Assembly (NCBI RefSeq): GCF_001422885.1
Contig: NZ_LMMZ01000001.1
Coordinates: 248,753 to 312,752, forward strand
Source of the DNA: Methylobacterium sp. Leaf104
Lineage (GTDB): Bacteria > Pseudomonadota > Alphaproteobacteria > Rhizobiales > Beijerinckiaceae
DNA: 64,000 nt
Direction of reading: 5' to 3'
The position numbers and the translations under genes are program-made. The notes under the pieces were generated by a model. The model was not told where the DNA came from and made no database searches. It saw nothing but the letters and a program-made list of their open reading frames with translations. Position 1 is the stretch's first letter. Every line of letters starts with the position of its first letter. Of the stretch, positions 59,491-64,000 are shown piece after piece.

Positions 59491-59520
59491 GGCCCGCGAC
59501 GGCGACCGCCGTCGCGGGCC
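59491..59520 (+). terminator. clpB terminator hairpin
   Basis: A perfect 13-bp GC-rich stem (59491-59503 with 59508-59520) around a GACC loop, 27 bp after the clpB stop and 17 bp before the convergent gene. No T-tract follows, but the length and position make a terminator very likely, possibly acting in both directions. Confidence 0.8.
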
Positions 59521-59536
59521 TCGTCGTGTCAGGCGG

Positions 59537-59893
59537 TCACTGTCCGGAACGCAGGACCAGTTTGCGGATGCGACCGTCGAGGTCCTGGAACCGGGCTGAG
59601 ATGCCGCGTCCGGCGCAGGCCTGGAAGGTGTCTCCGGCGAAGAAGCCGCGGGCGCTCTGCTCGCGGCAGGTCATCAGGGGCGGCACCAGCACGGCGCCGA
59701 GGGCGATGATCAGCACCAGGGCGATGTTGAGGATGACGGCGATGAGCCATCCGAGCGGCGACAGGAACGGCTTCTCGAAATCCGTCCGGCCCCGGTCCGG
59801 ACGGGTCAGGTCGCGCACCTTCACACCGGCGTGACGCCGTTCCGCCATCCTCGTATCGAGGTCCCGGAACTTCGAGATTTCGGCCACGGACAC
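59537..59893 (-). CDS. Small single-helix membrane protein of unknown function
   Basis: 118 codons. A charged N-terminal half of about 45 residues, one transmembrane helix (about 48-72, LGWLIAVILNIALVLIIALGAVL), and a C-terminal part with two Cys (TCREQ and ACAGRG) probably in the periplasm. No family recognised. Confidence 0.55.
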   Translation of the reverse strand: MSVAEISKFRDLDTRMAERRHAGVKVRDLTRPDRGRTDFEKPFLSPLGWLIAVILNIALVLIIALGAVLVPPLMTCREQSARGFFAGDTFQACAGRGISARFQDLDGRIRKLVLRSGQ

Positions 59894-60084
59894 CGTCTCC
59901 CACGCTAGAATTTCGTCCAGCCTACGCGCGGAACCATCAAGGAAGCCTGAAGCGGTAGCCCTGACATTCGCGCGGAACCTTCCTCACCAAGGCTGTGCAC
60001 CGGCGCGAATACGTCTTGAGCAGACTCGGCATTTGCGGAGAATGCGGCCCCCAAGGCCACGTTCCTCGCTCCCAGGACTTTCCG

Positions 60085-61530
60085 ATGTCGACACCTACGC
60101 CGCAGCGCAGCGCTGATCCGGCCGCGACGGACGGTGCCCTGTCGCGGGCGGGCATCCGCTTCACCGCCTGGGCCGAGAAGTGGTTTCCCGACGCCTTCAT
60201 CTTCGTGGCCATCGCGGTGGTCATCGTGGCGCTGGGCGCCCTGGCCAACGGCGCCCCGGCGCCGGCCATCGCCAAGAGTTTCGGCGACGGGTTCTGGAGC
60301 CTGATCCCCTTCACCATGCAGATGGCCTTCGTGACCATCGGCGGCTACGTGGTGGCCACGGCGCCTCCGGTCCAGGCGCTGATCGACCGGCTGGCGAGCA
60401 TCCCGAAGACCGGTCGCGGGGCCGTCGGCTTCGTCGCCGCGGCCACCATGCTGTCCTCGTTCCTGAGCTGGGGCCTGAGCCTGATCTTCGGCGGCCTGCT
60501 CGCCCGCGCGCTCGCCCGCCGCACGGAGCTCCGCATGGATTACCGTGCCGCGGGGGCGGCGGCCTATCTCGGCCTCGGCGCCACCTGGGCGATGGGCTTG
60601 AGCTCCTCGGCGGCCCAGCTCCAGGCGAACCCCGCGAGCCTGCCGAAGTCGCTCCTGCCGATCACCGGCGTGATCCCCTTCAGCGAGACCATCTTCCTCT
60701 GGCAATCGATGCTCATCGCCGCCATCCTGTTCGTGATGTCGGTGATCATCGCCTACGCCTCCGCGCCGCGCGCGAACACCGCGATGACGGCCGAGGATCT
60801 CGGCGTGAACGTCGACCGTGAAAAGCCCGATCTCGGCCGGCCCGAACAGCCCGGCGAGTGGCTGGAGCATTCGCCGATCCTGACGATCCTCCTCGTGTTG
60901 ATCGCCGGCGCCTGGATCTATCAGGAGTTTGCGCGGCAATCCTGGATTACCGCGATCTCGAACCTGAACACCTACAACCTCCTGTTCATCACCCTCGGTC
61001 TGCTGCTCCACTGGCGCCCCAAGCGCTTCCTTGTGGCAGTCGCCAAGGCGGTGCCGGCCACGGCCGGCATCCTCATCCAGTTCCCCCTCTACGCCGCCAT
61101 CAGCGCGATGCTGACCGGGCCGAAGAACGCGGCCGGGATCTCGGTCTCCGAGGTGATCACCCACGCCTTCGTCAGCCTGAACACCACGGGAAGCTTCCCG
61201 ATCTCGATGGGCGTCTACTCGGCGGTGCTCGGCTTCTTCGTGCCGTCGGGCGGCGGCAAGTGGCTGCTCGAGGCGCCCTACGTGATGCAGGCGGCCAACG
61301 AACTCCAGGTCCATCTCGGCTGGGCCGTGATGGTCTACAACGCGGCCGAGGCGCTGCCGAACCTCATCAATCCGTTCTGGATGCTGCCGCTGTTGGGCAT
61401 CCTCGGCCTGAAGGCGCGCGACATCGTCGGGTTCAGCTTCCTGCAACTCCTTATCCACCTACCCGTCGTGCTTTTCCTGCTCTGGGCACTGGCCTTCACG
61501 CTGACCTACCACCCACCGGTGATGCCGTAG
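60085..61530 (+). CDS. atoE: Short-chain fatty acid transporter (AtoE family)
   Basis: 481 codons with about 12 membrane helices. The motifs SSFLSWGLSLIFGGLLAR, GLGATWAMGLSSSAAQL and FFVPSGGGKWLLEAPYV mark the AtoE family, which carries short-chain fatty acids such as acetoacetate or butyrate. The start ATG at 60085 gives the family N-terminus. The secreted CMD-like gene follows after 35 bp on the same strand. No acetoacetate-metabolism genes are adjacent. Confidence 0.9.
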   Translation: MSTPTPQRSADPAATDGALSRAGIRFTAWAEKWFPDAFIFVAIAVVIVALGALANGAPAPAIAKSFGDGFWSLIPFTMQMAFVTIGGYVVATAPPVQALIDRLASIPKTGRGAVGFVAAATMLSSFLSWGLSLIFGGLLARALARRTELRMDYRAAGAAAYLGLGATWAMGLSSSAAQLQANPASLPKSLLPITGVIPFSETIFLWQSMLIAAILFVMSVIIAYASAPRANTAMTAEDLGVNVDREKPDLGRPEQPGEWLEHSPILTILLVLIAGAWIYQEFARQSWITAISNLNTYNLLFITLGLLLHWRPKRFLVAVAKAVPATAGILIQFPLYAAISAMLTGPKNAAGISVSEVITHAFVSLNTTGSFPISMGVYSAVLGFFVPSGGGKWLLEAPYVMQAANELQVHLGWAVMVYNAAEALPNLINPFWMLPLLGILGLKARDIVGFSFLQLLIHLPVVLFLLWALAFTLTYHPPVMP

Positions 61531-61565
61531 GCCGCAGCCGGAAGTCGGATCGGAGGAGAAAGCCC

Positions 61566-62189
61566 ATGCGCGTCGCCGTCCTGCCGGTCCTGTCGAGTCT
61601 TCTCTTCGGGAGCATGTCCGCCTTGGCCCAAGACCGCCTGCCGCCGCTTCCGGCCGATGCCCTCAGCCCGGAGCAGAAGACCGCCTCCGAGGCTTTCCTC
61701 GCGGCGCGAAAGACGCCGGTCTTCGGTCCGTTCGTGCCGCTCCTGCGCAGTCCCGAGCTGATGACCAATGCCAGCAACATGGGACTGCACCTGCGCTACC
61801 GCAGCGTGCTGCCCCTGCGGCTGAGCGAGTTCATCATCCTGATCACCGCCCGGGAATGGACGCAGCAGCTCGAGTGGCACATCCACGCGCCGATCGCCCT
61901 GAAGGCCGGCCTCGATCCGGCCATCGTCACGGCGATCCAGGAAGGCCGGCGGCCGGACGCGATGGGACCGGAGGAGGCGCTGGTCTACGCGTTCTCGACG
62001 GAACTGCACCACAACAAGGGTGTGAGCGACACCACCTACGCGCGGGCGGTCCAGACCTTCGGCGAGCAGGGCGCCATCGAGATGGCGGGGATCAACGGCT
62101 ACTACACGCTGCTCGCCATGAGCATGAATATGGCCCGGACCGCCCTGCCGGACGGGGCGGCGCCGCAGCTGCCGCCCCTGGTCCCCTGA
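61566..62189 (+). CDS. Secreted carboxymuconolactone decarboxylase-like protein
   Basis: 207 codons. A signal peptide (residues 1-21, ending ALAQ) precedes a CMD/AhpD-like helical fold, with REWTQQLEWHIHAPIALKAGL and the AINGYYTLLA-type C-terminal helix. The Glu-Trp-His region fits gamma-carboxymuconolactone decarboxylase relatives; the redox CxxC of AhpD is absent. Export to the periplasm is unusual for this family. Thirty-five bp downstream of atoE. Confidence 0.82.
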   Translation: MRVAVLPVLSSLLFGSMSALAQDRLPPLPADALSPEQKTASEAFLAARKTPVFGPFVPLLRSPELMTNASNMGLHLRYRSVLPLRLSEFIILITAREWTQQLEWHIHAPIALKAGLDPAIVTAIQEGRRPDAMGPEEALVYAFSTELHHNKGVSDTTYARAVQTFGEQGAIEMAGINGYYTLLAMSMNMARTALPDGAAPQLPPLVP

Positions 62190-62237
62190 GGAATCCACCT
62201 CACGGGAGGCGGCGGCGGGCTGGTCGTCCGGCGCGCC

Positions 62238-64000
62238 TCAGGCGGCGCGGACGGTCGCGAGGAAGCGCAGCACCTCGGCGTTCAGATGCGCGGCTTGGCG
62301 CGTGAGGTCCGAGGCCGAGGTCAGCACCTGGGTCGCCGCCATTCCGGTCTCTTCCGCCGTGCGCGCCACGTCCGCCACGTTCGTCGTCACCGCATCCGTT
62401 CCGGCGGCGGCCTGGGCGACGTTGCGGACGATCTCCTGGGTGGCCGCCTCCTGCTCCTCCACCGCCGCCGCGATCGAGGTCGCGACCCCGGAAATCTCAC
62501 GGATGCGCGCTCCGATCCCGCCGATGGCCCCCACGGCTTGGCCGGTGGAGGCCTGGATCTGGCCGATCTGAGCGCTGATCTCGTCGGTGGCCCGGGCGGT
62601 CTGGTTGGCGAGTTCCTTGACCTCCGCCGCCACTACGGCGAAACCGCGACCGGCCTCGCCGGCCCGGGCCGCCTCGATGGTGGCGTTGAGCGCCAGGAGG
62701 TTGGTCTGGCCTGCGATGCTGGAGATGAGCGCCACCACGTCGCCGATGCGGCTGGCGGCGTCCGCCAGGTTCCGCACCAGATCGGCGGTCGCCGTCGCCT
62801 CCGTCACCGCCGCCTGCGCCAGGATGGCCGATTCCGAGACGCGGCGTCCGATTTCCTGAACCGACGCGCCGAGCTCTTCGGCTGCGGCCGCCACCGTGGT
62901 GACGTTGGTGGCGGCCTGAATGGCGGCCGCAGCGGCGCCGGAGGATTGCGCGGCGGTCTGGCCGGCGGCCGAGCTCATGCCGCGCGCGGTCCCGTGCAAG
63001 GCACCGGCCGCCGCCGACACGCTGCCGACGATGCCGCCCACCGTCGCTTCGAAGCCGTCCACCACCTGCTGCATGCCGGCCCGGCGCTGGTCTTCGGCTG
63101 AGGCACGTGCCAGGGCCGCCTCGTCCTCGAACTGCCGAGTCCGAAGCAGATTGTCCCGGAACACCTGCACCGCGCCCGCCATCGCGCCGAGCTCGTCCCG
63201 ACGCCCGGCATAGGGAACTTCGGAGATCGCGTCGCCGTCGGCGAGACGGCGCATCGCACCGGTCATGCGCTCAATGGGGCGGGTCACGCCGCGTACGACC
63301 CAGATCATGCTGCCGACACCCAGCACGAGGGCGAAGGTCAGGACCGCGACCTGAGTCATCGCACCCGTCCTGGCCTTCACCGCCGCCTCGGTCGCCGTGG
63401 CGTCGAGCTGGTTCACGGCGGCGAGGGGAATCGCCATGATCAGGTCGATCGCCGGTGTCGATTGGGCACGCGATTCCGCGAGGGTCGGGCGCGGCAGCGC
63501 GATGTCCGCCAGCGTGGTGATGAGGGCCTGGTTGCGGGCAGGGAAGGCGCCCTTGAAGTAGCCGTCACGTGCCTTCCGGACGGCGCCTTTCAGCGCCTCC
63601 GAGGCCGGCATGCTCTCGACGATGGACTCCACGATGCCGAAGGCGAACTCGGTCTGGCGGCTCAGCACGGTGTAGTCCTGAACGTCCTTTGGCGTGATCG
63701 CGCGGTTCTGAGCCAGAACGTCGTTGACGATGAGGTTGGTGTTGCCAGCCAATGTCCGGGCCGACCAGCCGAGTTCCCGCACACGCAGAAGGTTGGAGAA
63801 ACTCGAATCCAGCTGGCGGATCTGCGCCTCGGTCGCGGCCAGGAGTCCTTCGATCGCGGCGATCAGGTGGCCGGTCGCGTCGTTGACCCGCTTGGTGAGG
63901 CTTGGGTCGCGCGCCGCCACCGGCAGAGTCAGATTGGTATCGACCTCCCTGCGAACCTGCTGCAGCGCTTTGAACCGGTCGACGAACTGGCGCGTATCGA
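62238..64000 (-). CDS. Methyl-accepting chemotaxis protein, 5' end outside the window
   Basis: Partial: the reading frame stays open past the right edge, so the true start is not seen. A periplasmic four-helix-bundle type sensor comes first, then a transmembrane helix ([19 protein letters not shown]), HAMP ([17 protein letters not shown]), and the signalling domain with hairpin tip [19 protein letters not shown]. No C-terminal CheR/CheB tether pentapeptide is seen. Signal unknown. A GTG at 63920 should not be taken as the start because similarity continues upstream of it. Confidence 0.88.
   Translation of the reverse strand, partial: DTRQFVDRFKALQQVRREVDTNLTLPVAARDPSLTKRVNDATGHLIAAIEGLLAATEAQIRQLDSSFSNLLRVRELGWSARTLAGNTNLIVNDVLAQNRAITPKDVQDYTVLSRQTEFAFGIVESIVESMPASEALKGAVRKARDGYFKGAFPARNQALITTLADIALPRPTLAESRAQSTPAIDLIMAIPLAAVNQLDATATEAAVKARTGAMTQVAVLTFALVLGVGSMIWVVRGVTRPIERMTGAMRRLADGDAISEVPYAGRRDELGAMAGAVQVFRDNLLRTRQFEDEAALARASAEDQRRAGMQQVVDGFEATVGGIVGSVSAAAGALHGTARGMSSAAGQTAAQSSGAAAAAIQAATNVTTVAAAAEELGASVQEIGRRVSESAILAQAAVTEATATADLVRNLADAASRIGDVVALISSIAGQTNLLALNATIEAARAGEAGRGFAVVAAEVKELANQTARATDEISAQIGQIQASTGQAVGAIGGIGARIREISGVATSIAAAVEEQEAATQEIVRNVAQAAAGTDAVTTNVADVARTAEETGMAATQVLTSASDLTRQAAHLNAEVLRFLATVRAA

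Noticed and set aside
60858..61565. In-frame upstream extension of the CMD-like gene into atoE
   Set aside because: The signal peptide begins at 61566, and the upstream frame overlaps atoE out of frame.
63918..63920. GTG as the start of the chemoreceptor
   Set aside because: The reading frame stays open to the window edge and the sensor domain would be cut; the gene is partial.

Overview
The window is about 64 kb of very GC-rich chromosome with tightly packed genes and no sign of plasmid or phage DNA. The gene content points to an alphaproteobacterium of the order Hyphomicrobiales (Rhizobiales), most likely Methylobacterium or a close relative. The main clues are the ChvI-ChvG-HprK-EIIA-HPr cluster, an OlsB-type ornithine-lipid acyltransferase, a separate small subunit of methylmalonyl-CoA mutase, and the order obgE-proB-proA-nadD-rsfS-rlmH-envC-ctpA-yibQ-rppH. 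The genus call is inference. I saw no rRNA, tRNA, CRISPR array, insertion sequence or prophage.

Layout. 0-7 kb: an SGNH hydrolase, the queE-queD-queC genes for the queuosine precursor preQ0, a D,D-carboxypeptidase, a degenerate dispersed palindromic repeat, and a COG0523 GTPase with a His-rich loop behind a Zur-box-like palindrome. 7-11 kb: nitrogen-type PTS parts (HPr, EIIA, minimal HPr kinase) with the ChvG/ChvI two-component system. 11-15 kb: a HugZ-like protein and a second two-component system followed by a small His-rich secreted protein. 15-20 kb: lepA behind a six-unit 13-bp tandem repeat, a glycosyltransferase, an L,D-transpeptidase-like lipoprotein whose catalytic His position is Tyr, and a PAS-GGDEF protein. 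20-28 kb: small secreted proteins, methylmalonyl-CoA mutase small subunit, uppP, a coupled GST-queG-SDR operon, and an OlsB-like acyltransferase. 28-41.8 kb: a DUF853 ATPase, then a long co-directional housekeeping block from rplU to a DUF2939 protein, covering ribosome assembly, proline and NAD synthesis, cell-wall hydrolase control and mRNA decapping.

41.8-49 kb: a protein whose sugar-kinase (ROK) motifs appear in circularly permuted order, a stand-alone receiver protein, a YoaK-like membrane protein, a WD40 / small Cys protein / DUF2937 gene run, an O-antigen-ligase-like protein, and a coupled nucleotidase-metallopeptidase pair. 49-53 kb: a complete SiaB-SiaC-SiaD-SiaA type partner-switching module controlling a diguanylate cyclase. 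53-64 kb: argB, small secreted proteins, a MOSC protein, clpB with a strong terminator hairpin, a short-chain fatty acid transporter with a secreted carboxymuconolactone-decarboxylase-like protein, and a chemoreceptor that runs off the right edge.

The most unusual items are the permuted ROK protein, the Sia module with Ser in place of the usual Thr acceptor, the L,D-transpeptidase-like protein without its catalytic His, the 13-bp repeat before lepA, and the palindrome before the COG0523 GTPase. Functions were assigned by reading motifs only; no database search was run.
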